The translations under genes were made by a program, and so were the position numbers. The notes under the pieces were generated by a model. It searched no databases. It saw nothing but the letters and a program-made list of their open reading frames with translations, and was not told the DNA's origin. This document shows positions 52,703-61,529 of a stretch of DNA of 64,000 nt, one piece after another (positions within the stretch are counted from its first letter, which is position 1; each line of letters begins with the position of its first letter). The stretch is from Alteraurantiacibacter buctensis (GTDB taxonomy: Bacteria; Pseudomonadota; Alphaproteobacteria; Sphingomonadales; Sphingomonadaceae), in assembly GCF_009827655.1 (NCBI RefSeq), contig NZ_WTYV01000005.1, positions 1 to 64,000 on the forward strand, given 5' to 3'.

Positions 52703-53554
52703 ATGGACCCGAACATCCGCGAACTGGACCCCGCCCAGCCCCTGCCTGCCGCATCTGCCACTCCGGCGAAGAAGCCGGAGAAGGAGGAAGGCAGCTTCCT
52801 GTGGTTCCTGATCAAGCTGGTCGTGATCGTGCTGGCCTTCCGCAGCTTTGTGTTCACCAGCTTCAACATCCCCAGCGAGAGCATGATGCCGCGGCTGGTG
52901 GTGGGCGATTACCTGTTCGCTGCCAAGTGGCCCTATGGCTATTCCAAGCGCAGCCTGCCGCTGGACGTGCCGCTGATCCCCGGCCGCATCTTCGCCTCCA
53001 CGCCCGAGCGGGGCGACATCGTGATCTTCGAGCATCCGGTGGACGGAACCGATTACATCAAGCGGGTGATCGCCCTGCCTGGCGATACCGTGCAGGTGGT
53101 CAACGGTGTGCCGGTCATCAACGGCGTGCCCGTGCGGCAGGAAAAGGTGCAGGACCTGGTGATCCCCGTGCGGCCTGACGACAACTGCGCCCGCGCCCGT
53201 TTCGTGGAAGAGCAGGCCGATGGCACCTATGCCTGCCGCTATCCGCAATACCGCGAGACGCTGCCCAACGGCGTCACCTTCAACGTGCTCGATTTCGGGC
53301 TGGAGCCGCAGGACAACACCCAGGCCGTGGTGGTACCCGAAGGCCGCCTGTTCATGATGGGTGACAACCGTGACAACTCGATGGACAGCCGCTTCCCGCC
53401 GGTAGCCGGCCAGGGCATTGGCCTGGTGCCGGAGGAGAACGTGAAGGCGCAAGCCAGTTTCATGTACTTCTCCACCGATGGCACGGCCGAGTGGATCAAG
53501 CCCTGGACCTGGTTCACCGCCGCCCGCTGGAGCCGGATGTTCCGTGGCATCTGA
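52703..53554 (+). CDS. lepB: Signal peptidase I
   Basis: LepB removes signal peptides from exported proteins at the inner membrane. The 283-residue protein has one membrane segment (FLIKLVVIVLAFRSFVF, about residues 35-51), the nucleophile Ser in IPSESMMPRLVVGDY and the general-base Lys in DYIKRVIALPGDTV. The conserved MGDNRDNSMDSR box is present. The ATG at 52703 gives MDPNIRELDPAQPL; a GTG 21 bases upstream is possible. It heads a lepB-rnc-era-SGNH operon and diverges from pgi. Confidence 0.96.
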   Translation: MDPNIRELDPAQPLPAASATPAKKPEKEEGSFLWFLIKLVVIVLAFRSFVFTSFNIPSESMMPRLVVGDYLFAAKWPYGYSKRSLPLDVPLIPGRIFASTPERGDIVIFEHPVDGTDYIKRVIALPGDTVQVVNGVPVINGVPVRQEKVQDLVIPVRPDDNCARARFVEEQADGTYACRYPQYRETLPNGVTFNVLDFGLEPQDNTQAVVVPEGRLFMMGDNRDNSMDSRFPPVAGQGIGLVPEENVKAQASFMYFSTDGTAEWIKPWTWFTAARWSRMFRGI

Positions 53555-54224
53555 TCCCAGGCTACCTGCCGCCACCCGCGCCTGGCTGGAGAGCGTGGGC
53601 TTCACAATCACTACACCCGCCCTGTGGTTCGAGGCGCTGACGCACGGCAGCACTGGCGATGCGCGCAATTATGACCGGCTGGAATTCCTGGGTGACCGGG
53701 TGCTGGGCCTGTCGATTGCCGACTGGCTGTATCACCACATTGACGCGCAGGAAGGCACGCTGGCGCAGCGGCTGAACGCGCTCGTCTCCGGCCAGTCGTG
53801 CGCGGCTGTCGCCCGCAGCCTGGGGGTGCCCGCCCACGTGCGGCTGGGCAAGCAGGCGCGCGACGATGGGGCCAGCGAAAGCGACAACGTGCTGGGTGAC
53901 ATCATGGAATCGCTGCTGGGCGCGGCCTTCATCGACATGGGGTTCGAACCCACCCGGGCGCTGGTCCGCCGGTTCTGGGCCGAGGCAGTGGAAGGCCATA
54001 CCGGCCGCTCCAAGCATCCCAAGAGCGCGCTGCAGGAATGGGCCGCCGGCAATCAGCGCCGCGCCCCGGTCTATGAAGTGACCGACCGCAGCGGCCCCGA
54101 TCACGCGGCGCGCTTCACCGTGCGCGTTTCCGTTCACAACGTCGGCGCGGTGGAAGCCACCGCCACCAGCAAGCGCGAGGCCGAGACTGAGGCCGCCAGA
54201 CTATTCATGGAGAAATTCGGATGA
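53544..54224 (+). CDS. rnc: Ribonuclease III
   Basis: RNase III cuts double-stranded RNA in rRNA and mRNA processing. The 226-residue protein starts at a GTG at 53544, 11 bases inside lepB, with GGAG at a suitable distance. The signature RLEFLGDRVLGLSIADWLY is present, and the second catalytic pair lies in DNVLGDIMESLLGAAFID. The C-terminal dsRBD includes KSALQEWAAGNQRRAPVYEV and ATSKREAETEAARLFMEK. It overlaps era by 4 bases, the classic rnc-era unit. Confidence 0.95.
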   Translation: MASDPRLPAATRAWLESVGFTITTPALWFEALTHGSTGDARNYDRLEFLGDRVLGLSIADWLYHHIDAQEGTLAQRLNALVSGQSCAAVARSLGVPAHVRLGKQARDDGASESDNVLGDIMESLLGAAFIDMGFEPTRALVRRFWAEAVEGHTGRSKHPKSALQEWAAGNQRRAPVYEVTDRSGPDHAARFTVRVSVHNVGAVEATATSKREAETEAARLFMEKFG

Positions 54225-55114
54225 CCAGTTCCTGCGGTGTTGTCGCCGTGATCGGCGCGCCCAACGCGGGCAAGTCCACTCTGGTGAACCAGTTGGTGGG
54301 CCAGAAGGTGGCGATCACCAGCGCCAAGGCGCAGACCACCCGCGCCAAGCTGATGGGCATTGCCCTGCATGACGCGGCGCAGATCATCCTGGTGGACACC
54401 CCCGGCATCTTCGAGCCCAAGCGGCGGCTGGACCGGGCGATGGTCAATGCCGCGTGGGAAGGCACCCAGGCCGCCGATGCCGTGCTGCTGGTGGTGGACC
54501 CCATCAAGCAGCGCCGCCACGAACTGATGCCGCTGCTGGAAGCGCTGAAGGACCGGCCCGAGCGCAAGATCCTGGTACTCAACAAGGTGGATGCCAGCCC
54601 CAAGGAAAAGCTGCTGCAACTGGCGCAGGAGTTTTCCGGGCTGGTCGACTGGGCGGAAGTATTCTTCGTCTCAGCGCTGACCGGCGATGGCGTGCCCGAA
54701 CTGAAGGCCCACCTGGCCGGCCTGATGCCAGAAGGCCCCTGGCATTACCCGGAAGACCAAGTGAGCGACGCCAGCGAACGGCTGCTGGCCGCCGAGGTAA
54801 CGCGCGAACAGCTCTATCGCCAGCTCCATGACGAACTGCCCTATGACAGCGCCGTGCGGCACGAGAAGTACGAGCAGCGCAAGGACGGCAGCGTGGAGAT
54901 CCACCAGCAGATCGTGATCGCCCGCGACAGCCAGAAGGGCATCGTGCTGGGCAAGCAGGGCAGCCGCCTGAAAGCCATCGGCGAGGCGGCGCGCAAGGAG
55001 CTTGCCGCAATCCTTGGTGTTGAGGTTCACCTCTACCTGCACGTCAAGGTGGACGAGAACTGGGCGGAGAGCCGCGAGATGTACGAAGAAATGGGCCTCG
55101 ATTGGGTACGCTGA
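54221..55114 (+). CDS. era: GTPase Era
   Basis: Era is a GTPase that binds 16S rRNA during 30S assembly. The 297-residue protein has G1 in GAPNAGKSTLVNQLVGQK, G2 around KAQTTRAKLMGI, G3 in ILVDTPGIFEPKRR and G4 in NKVDAS. The C-terminal KH domain contains GIVLGKQGSRLKAIGEAARK. The length is typical. Its ATG overlaps the rnc stop by 4 bases, and the next gene starts within its last codons. Confidence 0.97.
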   Translation: MTSSCGVVAVIGAPNAGKSTLVNQLVGQKVAITSAKAQTTRAKLMGIALHDAAQIILVDTPGIFEPKRRLDRAMVNAAWEGTQAADAVLLVVDPIKQRRHELMPLLEALKDRPERKILVLNKVDASPKEKLLQLAQEFSGLVDWAEVFFVSALTGDGVPELKAHLAGLMPEGPWHYPEDQVSDASERLLAAEVTREQLYRQLHDELPYDSAVRHEKYEQRKDGSVEIHQQIVIARDSQKGIVLGKQGSRLKAIGEAARKELAAILGVEVHLYLHVKVDENWAESREMYEEMGLDWVR

Positions 55115-55971
55115 AGCCGCTCGCCGCGGCAAGTCTTTCGCTGCTGGCCGCGCTTGCGCTGGCAAGCTGCGCCACGGTGCCCGATGCAGGCGGTAGCCTG
55201 CCCGCCGGGTCGCGCTATGTGGCGCTGGGCAGTTCCTATGCCGCGGGGGCCAATATCCCGCCGCTGGCAGAAGGCCGTCCGACGCGGTGCGGGGCCTCGG
55301 CAATCAGCTATTCGCGGCTGCTGGCCCAGCGCCTTGACCTGGACCTGACCGATGCCTCCTGCGGCGGGGCGACTACCGCGCACCTGCTGGGCGCGTGGAA
55401 CGAACTGCCCGCGCAGGTGGAGGCGGTGACGGCGGAAACGCGCCTGGTCACCATCACCGTGGGCGGCAATGATCTCAATTACATGGGCCTGATGTTCGCC
55501 GGATCGTGCCGCGCGGGCCTGCGCGATCCGCGCCTGCCGGCCGGTGCGCCCTGCCCCACCGTGTCCGAACCCTCCGCTGCGGACTATGCTCGCGTTGAGA
55601 ACCAGATCGCCGAGGTGGTCCAGCAAGTCCGCGCCCGCGCCCCGCAGGCCCGCGTGGTCCTGGTGCAATATGTCGCGCTGGTGGGAGACGAGCCGTGCGC
55701 CGCAGCGCCGCTGTCCGAAGACGATGCGCTGGTTGCCCGCCGGGTGGCCGCCGCCCTGGCCGCGGCCACGGCCCGCGCGGGCGAGCGTGGCGGAGCCGAC
55801 GTGCTGCCGGTGGAACGAGCCTCGCTGGGCCACACCGCCTGCTCGGGCCAGCCCTGGTCGCGCGGTCTCGCGCCCGGCTACACCGGCGCGGAAGGCGCAC
55901 CCTGGCACCCCACGGCCGCCGGCCACGCGGCGATTGCGGAGATGCTGGCGCAAATGCTCAGCCAGGGATGA
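55102..55971 (+). CDS. SGNH/GDSL-family lipoprotein hydrolase
   Basis: The 289-residue protein appears to start at a TTG at 55102, inside the end of era (LGTLKPLAAASLSLLAALAL), with a lipobox in LALASCAT. It is an SGNH hydrolase: block I is ALGSSYAAG with the nucleophile Ser, block III is TVGGNDLNYM with oxyanion Asn, and block V is PWHPTAAGH with the catalytic Asp/His position. Six or more cysteines in the mature part could form disulfides, as in secreted actinobacterial-type lipases. It is likely an envelope esterase or lipase translated by coupling to era. The substrate is not evident. Confidence 0.85.
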   Translation: MGTLKPLAAASLSLLAALALASCATVPDAGGSLPAGSRYVALGSSYAAGANIPPLAEGRPTRCGASAISYSRLLAQRLDLDLTDASCGGATTAHLLGAWNELPAQVEAVTAETRLVTITVGGNDLNYMGLMFAGSCRAGLRDPRLPAGAPCPTVSEPSAADYARVENQIAEVVQQVRARAPQARVVLVQYVALVGDEPCAAAPLSEDDALVARRVAAALAAATARAGERGGADVLPVERASLGHTACSGQPWSRGLAPGYTGAEGAPWHPTAAGHAAIAEMLAQMLSQG

Positions 55972-56165
55972 AAACCACGTTCAAGTCGGTGAGGTAGCGG
56001 ACCGCCTGACCCGGAGCGGAAAGTGTAGGTCGCCGCTGCGTGGACCGGCTGACCGGCATCATCCATGCCCGGCACGCTGACGCTGTTCTGGCGTAGCTGG
56101 TTGCACAGCCGCTCATTCGTGTCCGCCCGGAACTCGGTGAAGAGTATGGTTTTCTCCCCGGTGCC
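55958..56165 (-). pseudogene. Decayed 3' gene remnant downstream of MFS exporter
   Basis: After the MFS stop the minus strand stays open in the same frame and reads EKTILFTEFRADTNERL, then NQLRQNSVSVPGMDDAGQPV and AAATYTFRSG. It then continues sensibly only in another frame as QAVRYLTDLNVVFIPG before a stop at 55958. The sequence looks protein-like across the switch and has no start codon of its own, which suggests the 3' end of a lost gene with a frameshift. The family is not recognised. Its end overlaps the 3' end of the SGNH gene by 14 bases. Confidence 0.4.
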
Positions 56166-57563
56166 TCAGCCCGCTGCTGGCTGGCGCAGGCGATAGCGTT
56201 GCAGGCTGCACAACGCCGCCAGCACACACAAGCCGCAGGCCAGCACCATCGGGCTGGGGCCCAGCCCCATGCCGCCTGCCAGCAGGATGCCCACCACCAC
56301 AGCGGCCAGCGTCTGCCCGAACAGGCGCGAGGTGCTGAGCAGCCCACCCGCCGCTGCCGCGCGCTCCGGCGGGGCGCGGCTGATGATCAGGCGCGTGTTG
56401 GGAGCAAAGAACATGCCGAAGCCCAGCGCGGCGAAGCCCAGCCGCAGGGCAACGCCGGCCCCGTCCGGCTCCGGCGGCATGATCGCCAGCAGCACAAGGC
56501 TGGTGATCGCAATGACCATCCCAGCCACGCCCAGCTTGGTGGGGGCCACGTGGTCGCTCAGCCAGCCGGCTGCCGGGGCCACCACCAGCATGGTCAGCGG
56601 GAACGGCAGCAGCAGCAGCCCGGTCATCTGTGGATCATAGCCCATGCCTTCCTGCAGGCGGAACGGTAGGCTCAGCATCAGGGTGCCCGCGGCGATGAAG
56701 CTGGCCATCCCGGCCAGGGCAGACAGGCCGATCGAGGGCATGGCCAGCAGGTCAACCGGCAGCACCGGCGCAACACTGGCCCGCTCACGGCGCACCAGCA
56801 GCACCAGCGAAATCACGCCCAGCACAAAGGTAGCACCGCCCAGCACCCCGGTGCCATGGGTGCCGAGCTGGATGCCGCCGATCAGCAACAGCATGGTCAG
56901 CGCGCTCCAGATGGCGCTGGTCCAGTCGGTCTTGCGGTCCATCGGTTCCGGATCGGGCAGCGCCTGGCCCAATAGCAGGCTGACCACGGCCAGCGGGGCG
57001 GCGGCAACGAAGACCCAGTGCCAGTGGAAGTGCCCCGCGATGTAGCCGCCCAGCGTGGGCGCCAGGGCGCTGGACGAGGCGACGATTACGCTGTTCACCC
57101 CCAGACCGGTGCCCAGCCTGGCCGCAGGATATATCTTGCGCAGCATGGCCGAGGAGACCGACAGCGCCATCGCCGCACCCGTAGCCTGCAGGGCACGCAG
57201 CACCAGCAGCAGCCACAGGCTGTCAGCCAGCACGCACAGCGCGCTCGCGGCCATGAACAGGCCCTGCCCGTACTGGTACAGGCGGCGGTGGCCCACGCGG
57301 TCACCCAGGCTGGAAAAGGGCAGCAGCAGCATCACCAGCACCAGCTGGTAGATCGTCACCACGTTGGTGATCACCGAATTGCTGACGCCAAGGTCCCGGG
57401 CGATCGTGGGCAGCGCCACGTTGGCAATCGAGCCATCCAGCACCAGCAGCGCGGTGCCGAAGCTGATCGCGGCAATCGCCCACCACCGGCGCGGCATGGG
57501 CAGGCCAGGCTCTTCTTCACGGGCAATGCTGGGGGAGGCCGGTGCCGCCGGACTGTCGCTCAT
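56166..57563 (-). CDS. MFS exporter, DHA2-like
   Basis: The 465-residue inner-membrane protein starts MSDSPAAPASPSIAREEEPG and has about 14 hydrophobic segments. The DHA2 motif is seen as LLVLDGSIANVALPTIARDL, and the loop 2-3 motif as SSLGDRVGHRRLYQYG. DHA2 members are proton-driven drug or metabolite exporters. The C-terminus is short. It is transcribed alone between two decayed gene remnants, so it may have been inserted into, or left over from, a rearranged segment. Confidence 0.9.
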   Translation of the reverse strand: MSDSPAAPASPSIAREEEPGLPMPRRWWAIAAISFGTALLVLDGSIANVALPTIARDLGVSNSVITNVVTIYQLVLVMLLLPFSSLGDRVGHRRLYQYGQGLFMAASALCVLADSLWLLLVLRALQATGAAMALSVSSAMLRKIYPAARLGTGLGVNSVIVASSSALAPTLGGYIAGHFHWHWVFVAAAPLAVVSLLLGQALPDPEPMDRKTDWTSAIWSALTMLLLIGGIQLGTHGTGVLGGATFVLGVISLVLLVRRERASVAPVLPVDLLAMPSIGLSALAGMASFIAAGTLMLSLPFRLQEGMGYDPQMTGLLLLPFPLTMLVVAPAAGWLSDHVAPTKLGVAGMVIAITSLVLLAIMPPEPDGAGVALRLGFAALGFGMFFAPNTRLIISRAPPERAAAAGGLLSTSRLFGQTLAAVVVGILLAGGMGLGPSPMVLACGLCVLAALCSLQRYRLRQPAAG

Positions 57564-57623
57564 GCCGCAGCCATGCGCGGGAATCGATTGCGCTTCAAGC
57601 CCGTTAGGCCAGATAACAACCTG

Positions 57624-57828
57624 CTATTGCGCGTCCGGGGTGGCCGCCTGCGCTGCCAGCGCAGCCACCTGCCGCTCCATCGCCAGTTGCGGCACGGTGA
57701 TCGTTCCCCCGCGCGGCCGGTCCAGGTCCAGAACGGTGATGAAGGCAACCGCCAGCGGGGCCAAGGAGCAGCAGGAAATCAAGCCACAGTGGTGAACCGG
57801 CAAAGACCATGCAGAGCGCCCCCTGCAT
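57624..57828 (-). pseudogene. Remnant of a DUF4239-type membrane protein C-terminus
   Basis: On the minus strand one frame reads VFAGSPLWLDFLLLLGP. After a shift another frame continues with AVAFITVLDLDRPRGGTITV and PQLAMERQVAALAAQAATPD before a stop at 57624. The second part matches the end of DUF4239 (bestrophin-like) proteins, where a membrane helix runs into a D-x-D-x-P-x-x-G-x-I pattern. The frameshift and the missing N-terminal two thirds mark it as decayed. It lies just upstream of the MFS exporter. Confidence 0.6.
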
Positions 57829-57843
57829 TCTTATCTGGCCCGA

Positions 57844-58023
57844 TCAGCGCTTCTTGGCAATCGTGATGGAATTGGCCTTGGCGAAATCCCGGGTCGATTC
57901 CTCGGTCCGGCCCAGCGCCTTGGCGATCTCCTTCAGGCCCTTGCCCTTGGCGGCAAGGGTGCGCAGCTTGCCTGCTTCCTCACCGTTCCAGGGCTGGCGG
58001 TGGCGTTCGAAGCGCTCGGCCAT
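57844..58023 (-). CDS. 59-residue basic protein coupled to topA
   Basis: This short gene reads MAERFERHRQPWNGEEAGKL, then RTLAAKGKGLKEIAKALGRT and EESTRDFAKANSITIAKKR. Its ATG overlaps the topA stop as TGATG, so it should be translated with topA. The middle (GKGLKEIAKALGRTEESTRD) looks like a helix-turn-helix of the Myb/GcrA-like type, and the start WNGEEAGKLRTLAAKG resembles the first helix of that fold. A small DNA-binding protein is likely; its target is unknown. Confidence 0.7.
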   Translation of the reverse strand: MAERFERHRQPWNGEEAGKLRTLAAKGKGLKEIAKALGRTEESTRDFAKANSITIAKKR

Positions 58024-60608
58024 CAGGTTGCCTTCTTTGCCGCAGGCTTCTTCGCCGCCGCCTTCTTTGCTGCGGGCTTCTTGGCGACAGGTTTCTTGGC
58101 GGCACCCTTGCGCGCGCCCTTCTTCTTGGCCGGCGGCCCCTTGGCGGCGCGCGCATCGATCAGGGCGATCGCCTGTTCGGCAGTCACTTCTTCCGGCTTC
58201 ACGTCCTTGGGCAGCGTGGCGTTGGTGGTGCCATCGGTGACATAAGGGCCATAGCGTCCCGGCATCACCTTGATCTCGCCGCCGCTGGTGGGGTGTTCGC
58301 CCAGCGTGGCGATGGCTTCCGCCTTGCCACCGGTGCGCCCGCCGGGGCCGCGATTGGCCGCTTCGGCCAGCAGGCTGACGGCGGCGTTCATGCCGGTCTC
58401 AAACACGTCGCGCGTGCCGGACAGCTTGGCGTATTTGCCATCGTGCTTCAGGTAAGGGCCATAGCGACCGATGTTGGCCTCGATCGGCAGGCCGGTCTCC
58501 GGATGGTCGCCGATCACTCGCGGCAGATTGAGCAGCTTCAGCGCCCATTCCAGGTCGAAATCGGGAATGTCCTTGGGGATGGAGGCGCGCTTGGCATCCT
58601 TGCCCTCGCCCAGTTGCACGTAAGGCCCGAAGCGGCCCGCCTTGCGCTCCACTTCCAGCCCGGTGACGGGATCCTTGCCCATCCCGCTATCCTGCGAGCC
58701 GTCGCCATCGCCCGGCTGGCCGAACTTGCGGCGGAAGGTGCATTCCGGATAGTTCGAGCAGCCGATGAAGGCCCCGAAGCGCCCGCCGCGCAGCGCCAGC
58801 CGCCCCGGCTCGCGCCCTTCGGCCAGGCACTTGGCGCACTGGCGCGGGTCGTGGCCGTCGGCCTGCGGCGGGAACAGGTAGTCGGACAGGAACAGGTCCA
58901 GCGCCTCGGTAACTTCCGAGGGCTTGCGCTCCATCACCTCGTCGCTCTTGGGCTTGAAGTCGCGCCAGAACTTCTCCAGCACCGCCTTCCAGCGGGCCTG
59001 TCCCGCGGAGACCTCGTCCAGCTCGTCCTCCATGCCCGCCGTGAAGTCATAGGCCACGTAGACCGGGAAGAAGCGTTCCAGAAACGCCGTCAGCAACCGG
59101 CCCGAATCCTCGGCAAAGAAACGGTTTTTTTCCATCCGCACATATTCACGGTCGCGCAGGGTCTGGATGGTGGAGGCATAGGTGGACGGACGGCCGATGC
59201 CCAGTTCCTCCAGCCGCTTGACCAGGCTTGCCTCCGCAAAGCGCGGCGGCGGCTGGGTGAAGTGCTGCACCGCGTCCACCGCAGTCTTGGCCGGACAATC
59301 GCCGGACTTGAGCATGGGCAGCAGGCCGCCATCCTCGTCGTCATCGGCCTTGAGGTCGCGGCCTTCCTCGTAGACCGCCAGGAAGCCGGGGAACAGCACC
59401 ACCTGGCCGCTGGCGCGCAGTTCGTGCTGGCCGGTGCCGTCGCGCAGGGCAATCGTCGTGCGTTCTAGCTGCGCGGCGGCCATCTGGCTGGCCATCGCGC
59501 GCTTGAAGATCAGGTCATAAAGGCGCGCCTCATCCCCCGAACCGGCCCGGTCGCGGGCGAAATCTGTGGGGCGGATCGCTTCGTGGGCTTCCTGCGCGTT
59601 CTTGGCCTTGGCCTGGTACATGCGCGGCTTTTCGGGCAGGTAGTGCCCGTCGAAGCGGTCGGTAATGGCGCGGCGGCAGGCGGCGATGGCGCTGCCGTCC
59701 ATCTGCACGCCGTCGGTCCGCATATAGGTGATTGCCCCCGCCTCATACAGGTTCTGGGCGCAACGCATGGTGTGGCTGGCCGAAAAGCCCAGCTTGCGCG
59801 CGGCTTCCTGTTGCAGGGTCGAGGTGGTGAACGGCGGGGCTGGATTGCGCTTGAACGGCTTGGTCTCCACATCCGCCACGGTGAAGCGCCCCGCTTCCAC
59901 CGCCGCGCGGGCGGCCTCGGCGGTCTTGCCATCACCGATGGACAGGCGATCCAGCTTCTCGCCGTTATAGCGCACCAGGCGGCTTTCGAAGCGGGTGCCG
60001 TCATGCTCCATCTGCGCGGTGACCGACCAGTATTCCTGCGCCACGAAGGCTTCGATCTCGCGCTCGCGCTCAACGATCAGGCGCAGTGCCACGCTCTGCA
60101 CGCGGCCGGCGCTCTTGGCCCCTGGCAACTTGCGCCACAGGACCGGGCTGAGCGTAAAGCCGAACAGGTAATCCAGCGCGCGGCGCGCCAGGTAGGCATC
60201 GATCAGGTCGGTATCGAGGGCGCGCGGGGCCTTCATCGCCTCGGTCACCGCCTGCTTGGTGATGGCGTTGAAGGTAACGCGCTCGACCTCCTTGGGCAGG
60301 GCCTTCTTCTTCGCCAGCATGTCCTGTACGTGCCACGAAATCGCCTCGCCCTCGCGGTCGGGGTCGGTCGCCAGGATCAGGCGGTCGGCCTTCTTGGCGG
60401 CATCGGCGATGGCCTTCACCTGGTCGCGGTTGCGCCGCTCGGCGGGGACTTCCCAGTCCATCGCGAAGTCCTCGTCCGGACGCACGCTGCCATCCTTGGG
60501 CGGCAGGTCGCGGATGTGGCCGTAGGAGGCGAGAACCTTGTAGTCCCCTCCCAGGTACTTCTCGATGGTCTTGGCCTTGGCGGGGGATTCAACGATGACA
60601 AGCTGCAT
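58023..60608 (-). CDS. topA: DNA topoisomerase I
   Basis: TopA relaxes negative supercoils. The 861-residue protein begins MQLVIVESPAKAKTIEKYLG (TOPRIM domain), has the acidic TOPRIM motif in ATDPDREGEAISWHV and the nucleophile Tyr in ITYMRTDGVQMDGSA. One zinc ribbon is visible (CAKCLAEGREPGRLALRGG to CSNYPEC). Several topoisomerase C-terminal repeat units (RFGPYVQLGEG, RYGPYLKHDGK, RYGPYVTDGT) follow. The last 40 residues are an Ala/Lys-rich tail typical of alphaproteobacteria that binds DNA or RNA polymerase. The ATG at 60608 is well placed. Confidence 0.97.
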   Translation of the reverse strand: MQLVIVESPAKAKTIEKYLGGDYKVLASYGHIRDLPPKDGSVRPDEDFAMDWEVPAERRNRDQVKAIADAAKKADRLILATDPDREGEAISWHVQDMLAKKKALPKEVERVTFNAITKQAVTEAMKAPRALDTDLIDAYLARRALDYLFGFTLSPVLWRKLPGAKSAGRVQSVALRLIVEREREIEAFVAQEYWSVTAQMEHDGTRFESRLVRYNGEKLDRLSIGDGKTAEAARAAVEAGRFTVADVETKPFKRNPAPPFTTSTLQQEAARKLGFSASHTMRCAQNLYEAGAITYMRTDGVQMDGSAIAACRRAITDRFDGHYLPEKPRMYQAKAKNAQEAHEAIRPTDFARDRAGSGDEARLYDLIFKRAMASQMAAAQLERTTIALRDGTGQHELRASGQVVLFPGFLAVYEEGRDLKADDDEDGGLLPMLKSGDCPAKTAVDAVQHFTQPPPRFAEASLVKRLEELGIGRPSTYASTIQTLRDREYVRMEKNRFFAEDSGRLLTAFLERFFPVYVAYDFTAGMEDELDEVSAGQARWKAVLEKFWRDFKPKSDEVMERKPSEVTEALDLFLSDYLFPPQADGHDPRQCAKCLAEGREPGRLALRGGRFGAFIGCSNYPECTFRRKFGQPGDGDGSQDSGMGKDPVTGLEVERKAGRFGPYVQLGEGKDAKRASIPKDIPDFDLEWALKLLNLPRVIGDHPETGLPIEANIGRYGPYLKHDGKYAKLSGTRDVFETGMNAAVSLLAEAANRGPGGRTGGKAEAIATLGEHPTSGGEIKVMPGRYGPYVTDGTTNATLPKDVKPEEVTAEQAIALIDARAAKGPPAKKKGARKGAAKKPVAKKPAAKKAAAKKPAAKKAT

Positions 60609-60626
60609 GGCGGTTACTTAAACGAT

Positions 60627-60654
60627 CCCTCACACGTATACGTACGCGCGAGGG
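60627..60654. terminator. Imperfect 12-bp inverted repeat upstream of topA
   Basis: CCCTC at 60627 pairs with GAGGG ending at 60654, and the stem continues inward to a TACG loop with two mismatches (10 of 12 pairs). It lies between the membrane protein gene and topA, both leftward. It could end the first transcript, or, being close to the topA start, sense supercoiling as a cruciform. Confidence 0.4.
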
Positions 60655-60702
60655 TGGCGCGCCTCCTTGCCCCCCGTCAAGCGCCTGTCGCGGCGAAATC
60701 GG

Positions 60703-61437
60703 CTATTCGAACACCGCGCCCAACTCGTTCACGTCACCGGTCAGGCGGCGGAACACGAAGACTCCGAAGGCGACCTGCAGCACCGAGCTGGCATTCGACA
60801 GGAGCTGGTTGCCCAGCACGGCCAGGAAGCCGGGCTGCCCGCCATCGGCCATGGTGACAAAGGCCCCCACCCCCACCAGCCCGCCAAGCACCGATACGGC
60901 GAACACGCCGATCAGGAAGGTGAACACGATGGGCGTCGTAATCCCTTTCACTGCATACCAGCTCTGCCGCATGGCCTCGATCACCCCCATGCGCTGGCGG
61001 ATCAGGTAGGCAGGCGCCGCCACCCAGCGCGCCAGCACGATCAGGCCGGGCACGACCAGCGCCAGGAAGGCGAGCCCCGTTCCCAGGCCGGAGAGAATCG
61101 CCAGGCCCACGAAAGCCAGGTAGCGCCGCGGGGCACGGCCGCGGACCATCAGCGCGCCGTTTTCCAGCATGGCTTCCCACAACAGATACTGCGAGACGAC
61201 CGCGACGATCAGCACCAGCAACCCGCCGATCCCTGCGCCCACGCCCAGATAGGCCATCACCGGGCCGGACAGGTCGACCAGCGGATCGGAGCCTTCAAGC
61301 GCGGCACCGAGGCCCCATTCCAGCGCGGTGGCCAACACGCTCAGGACCACGATGTATATTCCGGCGGCCGAGGCGTTCTCGCGAACCGTCGCGATGGTCC
61401 CCTCGATCAGTTCGCCAACCCGCACTTTCTCGTCCAT
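60703..61437 (-). CDS. Multi-span inner-membrane protein (GPDPase membrane-domain-like)
   Basis: The 244-residue protein starts MDEKVRVGELIEGTIATVRE and has about six hydrophobic segments (for example IYIVVLSVLATALEWGL, VFTFLIGVFAVSVLGGLVGV). The pattern, with a conserved ALVVPGLIVLARWVAAPAYL stretch followed by IEAMRQSWYAVKG, resembles membrane domains of the glycerophosphodiester phosphodiesterase membrane-domain type (DUF975-like). There is no catalytic motif. It lies 94 bases before topA on the same strand. Function unknown. Confidence 0.75.
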   Translation of the reverse strand: MDEKVRVGELIEGTIATVRENASAAGIYIVVLSVLATALEWGLGAALEGSDPLVDLSGPVMAYLGVGAGIGGLLVLIVAVVSQYLLWEAMLENGALMVRGRAPRRYLAFVGLAILSGLGTGLAFLALVVPGLIVLARWVAAPAYLIRQRMGVIEAMRQSWYAVKGITTPIVFTFLIGVFAVSVLGGLVGVGAFVTMADGGQPGFLAVLGNQLLSNASSVLQVAFGVFVFRRLTGDVNELGAVFE

Positions 61438-61529
61438 GATGCCCCCTTGCCGCGCCCTGCCCCAACGACGCGTCCTGAAGGCAGACTATGGGCAATCCGC
61501 CTTTCCGCAAGCCCGTTGTGATGCGCCGC

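Noticed and set aside
58023-58140. Repeated AAAKK-type units at the end of topA as a DNA repeat element
   Set aside because: These are codon repeats of the Ala/Lys-rich C-terminal tail that alphaproteobacterial TopA proteins commonly have.
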